Below, piece after piece: positions 22,872-31,511 of a stretch of 47,067 nucleotides of DNA; position 1 is the stretch's first letter, and every line of letters begins with the position of its first letter. Source of the DNA: Streptacidiphilus jiangxiensis (GTDB taxonomy: Bacteria; Actinomycetota; Actinomycetes; Streptomycetales; Streptomycetaceae). Where the stretch lies: positions 1-47,067 of the forward strand of contig NZ_FOAZ01000040.1 of NCBI RefSeq assembly GCF_900109465.1. The letters are read 5' to 3'. The position numbers and the translations under genes were made by a program. The notes beneath the pieces are model-generated. The model was not told the origin of the DNA. It was given only the letters and a program-made list of their open reading frames with translations, and made no database searches.

Positions 22872-24374
22872 TCAGCGCTGGTGCGGGGCGGTGACGCGGC
22901 CTCGGAGCCACGCCGTGGCCTGCTCGGCGGGCATCGCCTTGGAGACCAGCCAGCCCTGGACCGCGTCGCAGCCCATGCCCTGCAGTCGCTTCCAGGTCTC
23001 GTCGTCCTCGACGCCCTCGGCCACGACGGTCAGCCCGAGCGAGTGCGCCAACTGCACACTGCAGCGCACCACGGCCGCGTCGTGGTCGTCGGCGACCATG
23101 CGGCTGACGAAGGAACGGTCGATCTTCAGCTCGCCCACCGGCAGGCGACGCAGCCGGACCAGCGAGGAGTAGCCGGTACCGAAGTCGTCCAGGGACATGC
23201 CGACCCCGTGGCCGCGCAGCTCCTCCAGCGTCTCGGCGGCCCGCTGTCCGTCCTCCAGCAGCAGACGCTCGGTGATCTCCAGCTGCAGCGCGCCGGCCGG
23301 GACGCCGTGTCGCTCCAGGCGGTCGGCCACCCCGGAGGCGAAGCCGGACCGCAGCACGTCACGCGGGGAGATGTTGACCGCGACCGGCACCTCGATCCCG
23401 TCCGCGCGCCAACGGGCCAGCTGGGAGACGGCGGCCTCCAGCACGTAGTCCGTCAGCTGCGGCATCAGACCGCTGGACTCGGCGAGGCCGACGAACTCCT
23501 CCGGGCTGACCGGCCCGCGTCCGGCGCGGGTCCAGCGCACCAGCGCCTCCAGGCCCACGACACTGCCGTCGAAGGCGACCTTGGGTTGGTAGTGGACCTG
23601 CACCTCGCCCAGGTCCAGCGCGCGGCGCAGCTCGCCGAGCAGGCCGAGCCGCAGCGGCGTGTCCTCCTCCTGACCCGGCTGGTAGAGCGTCACGCCGGAG
23701 CGGCTGCGCTGCGCGTGGACCATCGCGATGTCGGCCCGCCGCAGCAGCGACTCGGCATCCGGGGCGTGGTCGGGCAGGACCGCCACCCCCGTACTGGAGT
23801 CCAGGATCAGCTGCAGGCCGCCGAACTGGATGGGCGCGGCCACCTCGGCGGCGAAACCGCGGGCGAGCCGCAGCAGGGCGGCCGACTCCTCGGGCGGCTC
23901 GGGCACCAGCACCGCGAACTCGTCCCCGCCCAGCCGCGCCACCAGCGCGCCGGTCTCCGCGGCCAGGGCCTGCAGCCGCTGCGCGACCTGGACCAGCAGC
24001 CGGTCCCCGGCGAGGTGGCCGAGGGTGTCGTTGAGGGAGCGGAACCGGTCCAGGTCGATCAGGACCAGCGCGTGGCGGGCACGGGCGGTGGCCGCCTGCA
24101 CGGTGGCCAGGTGCAGTGCGGCACGGTTCGGCAGCCCGGTCAGCCCGTCGGTCACGCCCTCGCGCAGCCGCTGCCGCCCGAACCACCAGGCGGCGAAGAG
24201 CACGGCGATCGGCACACCGAAGAGCGGCAGCAGCACCGGGGCGTGACGCGCGACCACATCGGCCAGCGGCACCAGCGGCGCCGCTCCGGCGAAACCCACG
24301 CCGAGGAAGACCGCCGCCCGCACGGCGAACCCGGCACGGTCCGAACCCAGCGCTGACCGGGACGTGCGCTCCAT
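22872..24374 (-). CDS. rmdB: Membrane GGDEF-EAL protein (RmdB-like)
   Basis: 500 residues from the ATG at 24374, which has AGAGGA upstream; a GTG 42 bases earlier lacks one. Two hydrophobic helices (about 18-38 and 43-62) precede a GGDEF domain (TDGLTGLPNRAALHLA; RLGGDEFAVLVPEP) and an EAL domain with all signature motifs intact: GLEALVRW, VNISPRDV, LEITERLLL, SLDDFGTGYSSL, LKIDRSFV and AEGVED. It should hydrolyse c-di-GMP and may also make it. Architecture, lack of a PAS domain and position beside ligA match RmdB of S. coelicolor (SCO5495 in my memory), a phosphodiesterase affecting development. A BldD-type box lies upstream. Confidence 0.9.
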   Translation of the reverse strand: MERTSRSALGSDRAGFAVRAAVFLGVGFAGAAPLVPLADVVARHAPVLLPLFGVPIAVLFAAWWFGRQRLREGVTDGLTGLPNRAALHLATVQAATARARHALVLIDLDRFRSLNDTLGHLAGDRLLVQVAQRLQALAAETGALVARLGGDEFAVLVPEPPEESAALLRLARGFAAEVAAPIQFGGLQLILDSSTGVAVLPDHAPDAESLLRRADIAMVHAQRSRSGVTLYQPGQEEDTPLRLGLLGELRRALDLGEVQVHYQPKVAFDGSVVGLEALVRWTRAGRGPVSPEEFVGLAESSGLMPQLTDYVLEAAVSQLARWRADGIEVPVAVNISPRDVLRSGFASGVADRLERHGVPAGALQLEITERLLLEDGQRAAETLEELRGHGVGMSLDDFGTGYSSLVRLRRLPVGELKIDRSFVSRMVADDHDAAVVRCSVQLAHSLGLTVVAEGVEDDETWKRLQGMGCDAVQGWLVSKAMPAEQATAWLRGRVTAPHQR

Positions 24375-24552
24375 CGGTGTTCCTCTTGCTTCCCCGCTCG
24401 CCCGGATGAACCGCACGGGACGTACGGACCGACAGGATCGGGCTGAGTCCAGCCTAGGACGACTGCCCCTCGCGGGAGTGGCAATCCGTGAGGCCGTGAC
24501 CGACTGGTGTCCTCAACGGCTGAACATACGTGGTGATTGTCCGGTTTTGACC

Positions 24553-24567
24553 GTGACACCACGTCAC
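24553..24567. promoter_or_regulatory. Candidate BldD box between rmdB and the pentapeptide gene
   Basis: GTGACACCACGTCAC fits the published BldD pattern GTNAC-N5-GTNAC with no mismatch and is an inverted repeat. BldD, activated by c-di-GMP, represses developmental and c-di-GMP-turnover genes in Streptomyces. The site is 22 bases upstream of the predicted -35 of the pentapeptide gene and about 180 bases upstream of the rmdB start. Confidence 0.5.
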
Positions 24568-24588
24568 CTGACGCAACGCCACCCCATC

Positions 24589-24616
24589 CTGACCGCGTGG
24601 GCCGCGCTGGTAGCGT
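24589..24616 (+). promoter_or_regulatory. Promoter of the pentapeptide-repeat gene, leaderless
   Basis: CTGACC (24589-24594), a 16-base spacer and TAGCGT (24611-24616) lie just before the GTG at 24623. The expected transcript start coincides with the start codon and there is no ribosome site, indicating a leaderless mRNA. Confidence 0.55.
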
Positions 24617-24622
24617 GCGCGG

Positions 24623-25672
24623 GTGTCGGAACTCCACGGGGTCTTCGCCCCCTGCGCCTCAGCCGAGCAACTGCGGGAACGCTGGCTGGACCCGACGGCC
24701 CGGGATCGGCTGGCAGCCACCCTGCGCGCGGCCCGGCGGGGCGGACGGTGGCAGGACGAACTGTCCGGGCTGCCCCATCTCGACGAGGTCTTCCACGAGG
24801 ACGACGCCCTGTCCGGCCGGGACCTGCGCGGCGCCCCGCTGGACGGCGCGCCGCTGGCGGGCGCGGATCTGCGCGGCGCCGACTTCTTCCACGCCTCCCT
24901 GCACGCGGCGGACCTGTCCGGCGCGGACCTGCGGACCGCCCAGCTCGAAGGCGCCGACCTCCGTGACGCGGACCTCTCCGGCGCGGACCTGAGCGAGGCC
25001 AATCTCCTCGCGGCAGACCTCGACGGGGCGAACCTGACCGGCGCCGTGCTCGACGGCGCCCTCCGCTCCACCCGACCGGGCACCGCGGACCACGCGGCCG
25101 TGGCCCGTCACGGCTTCGACTTCCCACCGGCGGCCCGCGAGGCATTGCGCGCCCGCTGGCTGACCACCGACGGCCGCCGCACACTCGACGCCGCGCTCGA
25201 CGCCGCCCGCACCGGAGGGGACGTGGCCGAGGAGCTGGCCGGTCTCGACCTGCTCGCCCCGGACGGCGACGGCCCCGACCTGCGCGGCGCTCCCCTGGAC
25301 GGCCGCGACCTCGCCGGGGCCCGGCTGCGCGGCGTGCTGCTGGACGGCGCCTCCGCCGTGGGCGCGGTGCTCACCGAAGCGGACCTGACCGGAGCGCACG
25401 TCCTGGACGCGGACTTCAGCCGCGCCGATCTGCGGGGAGCGGACCTGTCACGCAGTTGGGGCCGCGCGTCCTTTGCGCAGGCCCGACTGGAGGGCACCCG
25501 GCTGTGTGCGGCGCAGCTCCAGGGCTGCGACTTCCGCGGCGTGGCCATGGCAGGCGCGGATCTGCGCGCCGCCACGCTGCTCTACTGCGTCCTGCCGGAC
25601 GAGCAGCTGGCGGTGGCCGACACCGAGGGGGCCTTCATCAGCCCCCACGGCATGCAGCCACCGCCGCCTTGA
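24623..25672 (+). CDS. Pentapeptide-repeat protein with internal duplication
   Basis: 349 residues, GTG start. Two similar halves each begin with a helical segment (LRERWLDPTARDRLAATLRAARRGG and LRARWLTTDGRRTLDAALDAARTGG) followed by runs of A(D/N)LxG pentapeptides (GADLRGADFFHASLHAADLSGADL; ADLTGAHVLDADFSRADLRGADL). Such repeats fold into a right-handed four-sided beta helix. Some members mimic DNA and protect gyrase from quinolones; most have no known role, and no resistance context is visible here. The gene is divergent from rmdB and its stop is one base from that of ligA, with which it converges. Confidence 0.88.
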   Translation: MSELHGVFAPCASAEQLRERWLDPTARDRLAATLRAARRGGRWQDELSGLPHLDEVFHEDDALSGRDLRGAPLDGAPLAGADLRGADFFHASLHAADLSGADLRTAQLEGADLRDADLSGADLSEANLLAADLDGANLTGAVLDGALRSTRPGTADHAAVARHGFDFPPAAREALRARWLTTDGRRTLDAALDAARTGGDVAEELAGLDLLAPDGDGPDLRGAPLDGRDLAGARLRGVLLDGASAVGAVLTEADLTGAHVLDADFSRADLRGADLSRSWGRASFAQARLEGTRLCAAQLQGCDFRGVAMAGADLRAATLLYCVLPDEQLAVADTEGAFISPHGMQPPPP

Positions 25673-25673
25673 C

Positions 25674-27836
25674 CTACTCCTCGACCGGCAGCGCGACGGC
25701 CCGCGCCGCCTCCGGGCCCTCGGCAAGGAGCACCGCGAAGCCGGCGTCGTCCAGGATGGCGAGCTTGAGCTGGACCGCCTTGTCGTACTTGCCGCCGGGG
25801 CTGTCGCCGACGACGACGAAGTCGGTCTTCTTCGACACCGACCCGGTCACCTTCGCACCGCGCGACTGCAGTGCGTCCTTGGCGGCGTCCCGGCCGTAGT
25901 TCGCAAGAGTGCCCGTGACCACGACCGTCAGCCCCTCCAGGGGACGCGGCCCGGCGTCCTCCTCGGCCGCCTCGTCGACGAAGCGGACGCCCGCGGCGCG
26001 CCACTTCTCGATGATCTCCCGGTGCCAGTCCTCGGCGAACCAGTCGACGACGGCCTTGGCGATGCCGGGGCCGACGCCCTCGACCACGGCGAGCTCCTCC
26101 TCCGTGGCGCCCGCGATCCGGTCGAGGTCACGGAACTCCCGGGCGAGGGCCTGCGCCGCGACCGGGCCGACCCGACGGATCGACAGGCTGTTCAGCACCC
26201 GCCAGAGCGGCTGCTGCTTGGCCGCCTCCAGGTTCTCCAGCAGTTGGGTCGTGGTCTTCTTCGGCTCGCCCTTGAGATTGGCGAAGAAGGAGACGACCTT
26301 CTGCTCACCGGTCTCGTCGTCCAGCTTCGGCATGCCCGTCTTGGCGTCGCGGACCAGCGCCTTGATCGGCAGCAGGTCCTCGACCGTCAGGTTGAACAGG
26401 TCGCCCTCGTTCACCATCGGCGGGGTGGCCGGTTCCAGCGGCTGGGTCAGGGCCACCGCGGCGACATAGCCGAGGTGCTCGACGTCGAGCCCGCTGCGGC
26501 CGCCGAGGAAGGCGACGCGCTCACGCAACTGGGCCGGGCAGTGGCGGGCGTTCGGGCAGCGCAGGTCCTTGTCGCCCTCCGTCATCGGGCGCAGCTCGGT
26601 GCCGCACTCGTGGCAGTGGGTCGGCATGACGAAGGGACGCTCGGAGCCGTCCCGCAGGGCGACGACCGGGCCGAGGATCTCGGGGATGACGTCGCCCGCC
26701 TTGCGGATGACGATCGTGTCGCCCAGCAGCACGCCCTTGGCCTTGACCACGTCCTGGTTGTGGAGAGTGGCGTACTGGACCATCGAGCCGGCCACCTTGA
26801 CCGGCTTCTCCAGGACCGCGTACGGGGTGGCCCGGCCGGTGCGGCCGATCCCGACCAGGATCCGGTCCAGCTTGCCGTTGACCTCCTCGGGCGGGTACTT
26901 CCAGGCGATGGCCCAGCGCGGCGCACGGGAGGTCGAGCCCAGACGGCCCTGGAGCGCGATCTCGTCCACCTTGATCACGACGCCGTCGATCTCGTGCTCG
27001 ACGCTGTGGCGCTGCTCGCCGAAGCGCTTGATGAACTCCTTGACCTCGGCGAGCGTGCTCACCACGGCGTTGTGCCGCGCGGTGGGCAGCCCCCAGGCGC
27101 GGAGCAGCTCGTAGGCGTGCGACTGGCAGTCGATGTCGAAGCCCCGACGGGCGCCGATGCCGTGCACGATCATGTGCAGCGGCCGCTGGGCGGTGATCGA
27201 CGGGTCCTTCTGGCGCAGCGAACCGGAGGCGGAGTTGCGCGGGTTGGCGTACGGGTCCTCCCCCGCGGCGACCCGGGCGATGTTGAGCGCCTCGAAGTCC
27301 TCGATCGGGAAGTAGACCTCGCCGCGGATCTCCACCAGCTCCGGCGGGTTCTCCCCCGCCAGACGGTGCGGGATCTCCTTGATCGTCCGGACGTTGGGCG
27401 TGATGTCGTCCCCGACCAGACCCGTGCCGCGCGTCGCGGCGCGGATCAGCACGCCGTTCTCGTAGGTCAGGTTGACCGCGAGACCGTCGATCTTCAGCTC
27501 GCACAGGTAGTGGAACGCCTGGCCGGCCAGCTCCCGTTCGACGCGCTCGGCCCAGGCGTCCAGCTCCTCGTCGTTGAAGGCGTTGTCCAGGCTGCGCATC
27601 GGCTCTTCGTGCTCGACCTTGGCGAAGTCGGCCGTGACGTCCCCGCCGACCATCTGCGTCGGCGAATCCGCGGTGCGCAGCTCCGGGTGCCGCTCCTCGA
27701 TCGCCTCCAGCTCGCGCATGAGCTGGTCGAACTCGGCGTCGCTGACGGTCGGCGCATCCTGGTTGTAATACCGGTAGCGGTGTTCCTCGATCTCCTGCGC
27801 GAGCTGCGCGTGCCGGACGCGGTCGTCCAACGCCAC
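25674..27836 (-). CDS. ligA: NAD-dependent DNA ligase
   Basis: 720 residues, GTG start with GGGGG upstream. It seals nicks in replication and repair using NAD+. Domains in order: Ia NMN-binding helices (HRYRYYNQDAPTVSDAEFDQLM); adenylation domain with the nucleophile Lys115 in CELKIDGLAV; OB fold (GRTGRATPYAVLEKPVKVAGS); zinc finger (CHECG ... CPNARHC); helix-hairpin-helix repeats (VEGVGPGIAKAVVDWF); and a C-terminal BRCT domain (LEGLTVVVTGTLANYGRDAAKDALQSRGAKVTGSVSKKTDFVVVG). Length is normal. It follows the MetE-like gene by 19 bases and is likely co-transcribed with the SDR and MetE-like genes. Confidence 0.98.
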   Translation of the reverse strand: MALDDRVRHAQLAQEIEEHRYRYYNQDAPTVSDAEFDQLMRELEAIEERHPELRTADSPTQMVGGDVTADFAKVEHEEPMRSLDNAFNDEELDAWAERVERELAGQAFHYLCELKIDGLAVNLTYENGVLIRAATRGTGLVGDDITPNVRTIKEIPHRLAGENPPELVEIRGEVYFPIEDFEALNIARVAAGEDPYANPRNSASGSLRQKDPSITAQRPLHMIVHGIGARRGFDIDCQSHAYELLRAWGLPTARHNAVVSTLAEVKEFIKRFGEQRHSVEHEIDGVVIKVDEIALQGRLGSTSRAPRWAIAWKYPPEEVNGKLDRILVGIGRTGRATPYAVLEKPVKVAGSMVQYATLHNQDVVKAKGVLLGDTIVIRKAGDVIPEILGPVVALRDGSERPFVMPTHCHECGTELRPMTEGDKDLRCPNARHCPAQLRERVAFLGGRSGLDVEHLGYVAAVALTQPLEPATPPMVNEGDLFNLTVEDLLPIKALVRDAKTGMPKLDDETGEQKVVSFFANLKGEPKKTTTQLLENLEAAKQQPLWRVLNSLSIRRVGPVAAQALAREFRDLDRIAGATEEELAVVEGVGPGIAKAVVDWFAEDWHREIIEKWRAAGVRFVDEAAEEDAGPRPLEGLTVVVTGTLANYGRDAAKDALQSRGAKVTGSVSKKTDFVVVGDSPGGKYDKAVQLKLAILDDAGFAVLLAEGPEAARAVALPVEE

Positions 27837-27855
27837 TGCAACTACCCCCTTTTGA

Positions 27856-28869
27856 CTACTCCGGGTTGTCGGCCAGGCTCTGCGCCGCGATGACGCTGTG
27901 TGACAACGCCGCGCGGGCGTAGGCCGGGGAGGCCCCCGCCAAGCCGCAGGTGGGGGTGACCACGACGGAACGCGGCAGCAGCGCGGGGGCCAGGCCCAGG
28001 CGACGCCACAACGTCCTCACACCGCTGACACTACCGGCCGGGTCTGACAATTTCCGATCCGTGGAGGGCACGACACCGAGCAGGAGAACGGTGCCCGACT
28101 CGACCCCCTCGCCGATCGCCTCGTCGTCACGCTCCGTCAGCAGGGATGCGTCCAGCGAGACGGCCGCCGCGCCCGCCCGGCGTAGCAGACCGATGGGGAC
28201 GGACGGCGCACAGCAGTGGACGGCGACCGGCGCGTCCAGCGCGCCGACGACGCCGCGCAGGACCTCCTCGCCCACGCCACGGTCGACCGCGCGCAGCCGC
28301 TGCCAGCCGCTGGCCGTCCTCACCTGGCCGGCCAGGACCGCCGGGAGGGACGGCTCGTCGAGCTGGAGCAGCACCTGGGCGCCGGGGATGCGCCGGCGGA
28401 CCTCGGCCAGGTGCAGCCGCAGGCCCTCCGTCAGCGAGGCGGCGATGTCGCGCACCGCCCCGGGGTCGGCCAGGGCCTTCTCCCCGCGCTGGAGTTCCAC
28501 CGAGGCGGCCAGCGTCCACGGGCCGACGGCCTGGATCTTCAGCGGGCCGTTCCAGTCCTGGGTGAACTCCTCCAGGGCGTCCAGGTCCTCGCCCAGCCAG
28601 GAGTGGGCGCGCCGGGTGTCGCGGCCGGGGTGGTCGCCGAGGCGCCAACCGGACGGCTCGACGCGCGCGTAGAGCTCGACCAGCAGGCCGAGGCTGCGGC
28701 CGATCATGTCGGCGCCGGGGCCGCGCGCGGGCAGCTCCGGCAGGTGGGGCAGCGCCTCCAGCGAGCCGGTGACGGTCTTGGCCGCCTCGCGCGCGTCCGT
28801 GCCGGGCATGGACCCGACACCGGTGGCGCCGGGCGCGGAGAGCGCGGGGAACGAAGGGACGGTGCTCAC
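27856..28869 (-). CDS. Short cobalamin-independent methionine synthase-like protein
   Basis: 337 residues, GTG start overlapping the SDR stop (GTGA). It corresponds only to the catalytic C-terminal half of MetE. VGSMPGTDAREA begins the barrel, LQLDEPSLPAVL holds the conserved Asp/Glu, VHCCAPSVP gives the zinc His-x-Cys, and TPTCGLAG gives the further zinc Cys. Full MetE is about 760 residues with an N-terminal duplicate barrel; stand-alone C-terminal forms are common in actinobacteria and archaea and may use a different methyl donor. Methionine synthesis is likely but not certain. It is the middle gene of an SDR-MetE-like-ligA unit. Confidence 0.85.
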   Translation of the reverse strand: MSTVPSFPALSAPGATGVGSMPGTDAREAAKTVTGSLEALPHLPELPARGPGADMIGRSLGLLVELYARVEPSGWRLGDHPGRDTRRAHSWLGEDLDALEEFTQDWNGPLKIQAVGPWTLAASVELQRGEKALADPGAVRDIAASLTEGLRLHLAEVRRRIPGAQVLLQLDEPSLPAVLAGQVRTASGWQRLRAVDRGVGEEVLRGVVGALDAPVAVHCCAPSVPIGLLRRAGAAAVSLDASLLTERDDEAIGEGVESGTVLLLGVVPSTDRKLSDPAGSVSGVRTLWRRLGLAPALLPRSVVVTPTCGLAGASPAYARAALSHSVIAAQSLADNPE

Positions 28870-29555
28870 TTGCCCGGCCGCACCGTCACGTCGGTGATCT
28901 CCGCGTCGCGCGGCAGGTCGATCGCGGTGAGCACGGCCTTGGCCACCGACTCCGGCGCGATCCACGCCTCCTCGTCGTAGGCGCGGCCCTCCTGCGCGTG
29001 CACCTTGGCCTGCATCGGCGTGGCGGTGCGGCCCGGGTAGACGGTGGTGACCCGGACGCCGTGGCCGTGCTCCTCCTCGCGCAGCGAGTCGGCGAGCGCC
29101 CGCAGGCCGAACTTGGACGCCGCGTAGACGCCCCACTCGGCGCTCGCGCGCAGGCCCGCACCGGAGTTGACGAAGACGACGTGGCCCTGGGAGACCCGCA
29201 GCGTCGGCAGCAGCAGCCGGGTCAGCTCGGCGGGGGCGAGCAAGTTGACGGCCAGCGTCTCCTGCCAGACCTTCGGCGTCATGTCGCCGACGGCGCCCAG
29301 CTCGACGACCCCGGCGACGTGCAGCAGCGAGTCGATCCGGTCGGGCTGCGGCTGGTGGCTGAACGCCCAGCTGAGCCGGTCCGGCTGGGCCAGGTCGCCG
29401 ACCAGCGTGCGGGCGCCGGGGAACCGCTCGCGCAGCTCCGCCGCGCGGCGCGCGTCCCGGGCCAGCAGCCACAGCTCCTCGCCGCGCTCGTCGAGCTTCG
29501 CGGCGACGGCCGCGCCGATGCCGGAGCCTGCTCCGGTGATCACATGCGTTCCCAT
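28866..29555 (-). CDS. Short-chain dehydrogenase/reductase
   Basis: 229 residues, classical SDR. The cofactor motif TGAGSGIGAAVAAKL lies at the N-terminus, the NNAG-equivalent region reads HVAGVVELG, the catalytic Ser is in VFVNSGAG, and the YxxxK is YAASKFGLRALADSLR. PGRTATPM follows. The substrate is unknown. The TGA overlaps the GTG of the MetE-like gene by four bases, and an 87-base divergent gap separates it from the RCK protein gene. Confidence 0.92.
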   Translation of the reverse strand: MGTHVITGAGSGIGAAVAAKLDERGEELWLLARDARRAAELRERFPGARTLVGDLAQPDRLSWAFSHQPQPDRIDSLLHVAGVVELGAVGDMTPKVWQETLAVNLLAPAELTRLLLPTLRVSQGHVVFVNSGAGLRASAEWGVYAASKFGLRALADSLREEEHGHGVRVTTVYPGRTATPMQAKVHAQEGRAYDEEAWIAPESVAKAVLTAIDLPRDAEITDVTVRPGK

Positions 29556-29642
29556 GGGTTCATCAGTACCACGCCCGGGACCGCGTTCCGTGCGCCACCA
29601 TGGTGATCATCAGGCAGCATCCGGGCGAGAGGGCGGGTAACG

Positions 29643-31511
29643 GTGCCGGACGAGGAGCTCCGCGGCCACATGGTCGTGGTCGGCAACGACGCGCTGACCC
29701 AGCGCCTCGCCGGGGACCTGGCCAAGCTCTACCAGGAGCGGGTCGTCGTGGTGGTCCCCGAGCCGCAGCAGGAGCACGGTCCGCAACTGGTGGCCCTGCA
29801 CCGGGACACGGGCCCGATCACCGTCATCGCCGGGCGCCGCCCGGACGAGCCGACGCTGCGTCAGGCGGGCGTCGCCGACGCGGACGCGCTCGCCATCGTC
29901 CTCGACGACGACCAGGCCGTCACCGCCGCCGCGCTGACCGCCCGCGGCATCAACCCCCACGTGCGGCTGGCGCTGCGGGTGCACAGCACCCCGCTCGGCA
30001 AGCGACTGCGCCGACTGCTGGACCGGCCGGACGCGCCGACGACCGTGGCCTCGGCCTCGCAGACGGCCGCCCCGGCGCTGGTCTCCTCGGCGCTGCCCGA
30101 CCAGGACCAGGTCATCGCGGTCCACAACGGCACCTGCACGGTGGTCTCCACCGTGCTTCCCGCCGGATCACGGAAGCCGGAGCCCGGCCCGGGTGTCCCT
30201 GGTGCGGAGATCGCCGTCGCGGTCCTGGCCGAGGACGGCGATCTGCTGCTGCCCGACACGGAACAGTGGGAGCCCCCGGAGGACCAGCAGGTCACCCTCG
30301 TCACCCTGCGGCACCACCAGGAGGCGCCGACGCCGGAGGCCACCCGCGCGTGGAGTCGCATGGGCACGGTGCTGCGGTCGTTCTTCTCCCGCAAGCTCCA
30401 GGTGGCCGCCGCCGGGCTGGCCACGGTGGTGGCCCTGCTGACCGTGCTGACCTGGCAGTTGACCGGCACCAACCTGGGCCTGTCGCTCTACCTGGTGCTG
30501 CTGGACCTCTCCTCGGCGGGCAACCCGGCCTTCGGCCAGCCGGTGGCGCGGCAGGTGCTGCAGATCGTCACCATGTTCACCGGGATGCTGATCCTGGGCC
30601 TGGTCGCGGCGATCGTGCTCGACAGCGTCGGGGCCGTGCGGCCCGGCGACAGGCCGCGCCGGGTGCGGCGGACCATGAACAACCACGTCGTGCTGATCGG
30701 CATCGGCAGCGCCGGCACGGCGGTGGTCTCGCGGTTGGTGGACATGCGGCGTCCGGTGGTCGTGGTCGAGCGCAACCCCGAGGCGCGCAATCTGGCGGCG
30801 GTGCGGGCGCGCGGCGTCCCGGTGGTGCTCGGCGAGTTCACCCGCGACGAGGTCTGGCGCGCGGCCCGGGGCGACCGGGCCTCCGCGGTGATGGCGCTCA
30901 CCAACAACGACAGCGCCAACCTGCAGGCCGTCCTCTTCGCCCGGGAGCGCCGCCCGGACGTGCCGGTCGTCCTGCGGCTGTTCGACGAGGGCTTCGCCCG
31001 GACCGTCTTCAAGGCGCTGCGGGAGGCGCACCCCAACTCGCGCACCCGCAGCCGCAGCGTGTCCTACCTGGCCGCGCCCGCCTTCGCGGCGGCGATGGTG
31101 GGCCGCCGGGTGCTGGCGGCGATCCCGGCCCGCCGGGAGATCCTGCTCCTGGCGGAGGTGACCGTCACCGCGGGCGACGCGCTCGCCGGACAGACCGTCA
31201 AGGGCGCGTTCCGACCCGGCGACTGGCGGGTCGTGGCCGTGCGGCAGCGGGGACAGAACGCCGACTGGAACCCCGATCAGGCCCGGCACCTGCAGGCCGA
31301 CGACCGGGTGGTCGTGGTGGCGACCCGGGCCGGTCTCGGTCGGCTGCTGCGACGCACGGACGCGCCGCAGCAGGCGGCTGAGCGGATTCCGGGTCAGCCG
31401 ACCGGACCTGACCGGACGACTGCGGCAGATCAGGCGGCTGCGACAGATCAGGCGGCTGCGGCTGATCAGGCAGACGCGGAGACCTCCCCGTCGAGCGCCT
31501 CCTCGGCGTAG
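29643..31511 (+). CDS. Channel-like membrane protein with two RCK/TrkA-N domains
   Basis: 622 residues, GTG start. An N-terminal TrkA-N domain (HMVVVGNDALTQRLAGDLAKL) precedes a two-helix membrane core (about 253-277 and 305-330) with an intervening re-entrant-like segment, LSLYLVLLDLSSAGNPAFG. A second TrkA-N domain with an intact nucleotide motif (VVLIGIGSAGTAVV) and a TrkA-C-like region (VTVTAGDALAGQTVKGAFRPG) follow. The layout is that of an RCK-gated 2TM potassium channel, but the TVGYG filter is missing, so ion selectivity is open. The C-terminus is a low-complexity ADQAA repeat encoded by 18-bp DNA repeats, overlapping the 3' end of the opposing gene by 46 bases. Confidence 0.82.
   Translation: MPDEELRGHMVVVGNDALTQRLAGDLAKLYQERVVVVVPEPQQEHGPQLVALHRDTGPITVIAGRRPDEPTLRQAGVADADALAIVLDDDQAVTAAALTARGINPHVRLALRVHSTPLGKRLRRLLDRPDAPTTVASASQTAAPALVSSALPDQDQVIAVHNGTCTVVSTVLPAGSRKPEPGPGVPGAEIAVAVLAEDGDLLLPDTEQWEPPEDQQVTLVTLRHHQEAPTPEATRAWSRMGTVLRSFFSRKLQVAAAGLATVVALLTVLTWQLTGTNLGLSLYLVLLDLSSAGNPAFGQPVARQVLQIVTMFTGMLILGLVAAIVLDSVGAVRPGDRPRRVRRTMNNHVVLIGIGSAGTAVVSRLVDMRRPVVVVERNPEARNLAAVRARGVPVVLGEFTRDEVWRAARGDRASAVMALTNNDSANLQAVLFARERRPDVPVVLRLFDEGFARTVFKALREAHPNSRTRSRSVSYLAAPAFAAAMVGRRVLAAIPARREILLLAEVTVTAGDALAGQTVKGAFRPGDWRVVAVRQRGQNADWNPDQARHLQADDRVVVVATRAGLGRLLRRTDAPQQAAERIPGQPTGPDRTTAADQAAATDQAAAADQADAETSPSSASSA
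31421..31479 (+). repeat. 18-bp tandem repeats in the RCK gene 3' end
   Basis: The unit GATCAGGCGGCTGCGACA occurs at 31428-31445, again at 31446-31463 with two changes, and partly at 31464-31479, preceded by a partial unit. It encodes the ADQAAATDQAAAADQAD tail. The opposing LOG gene ends inside the third unit. Confidence 0.8.
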
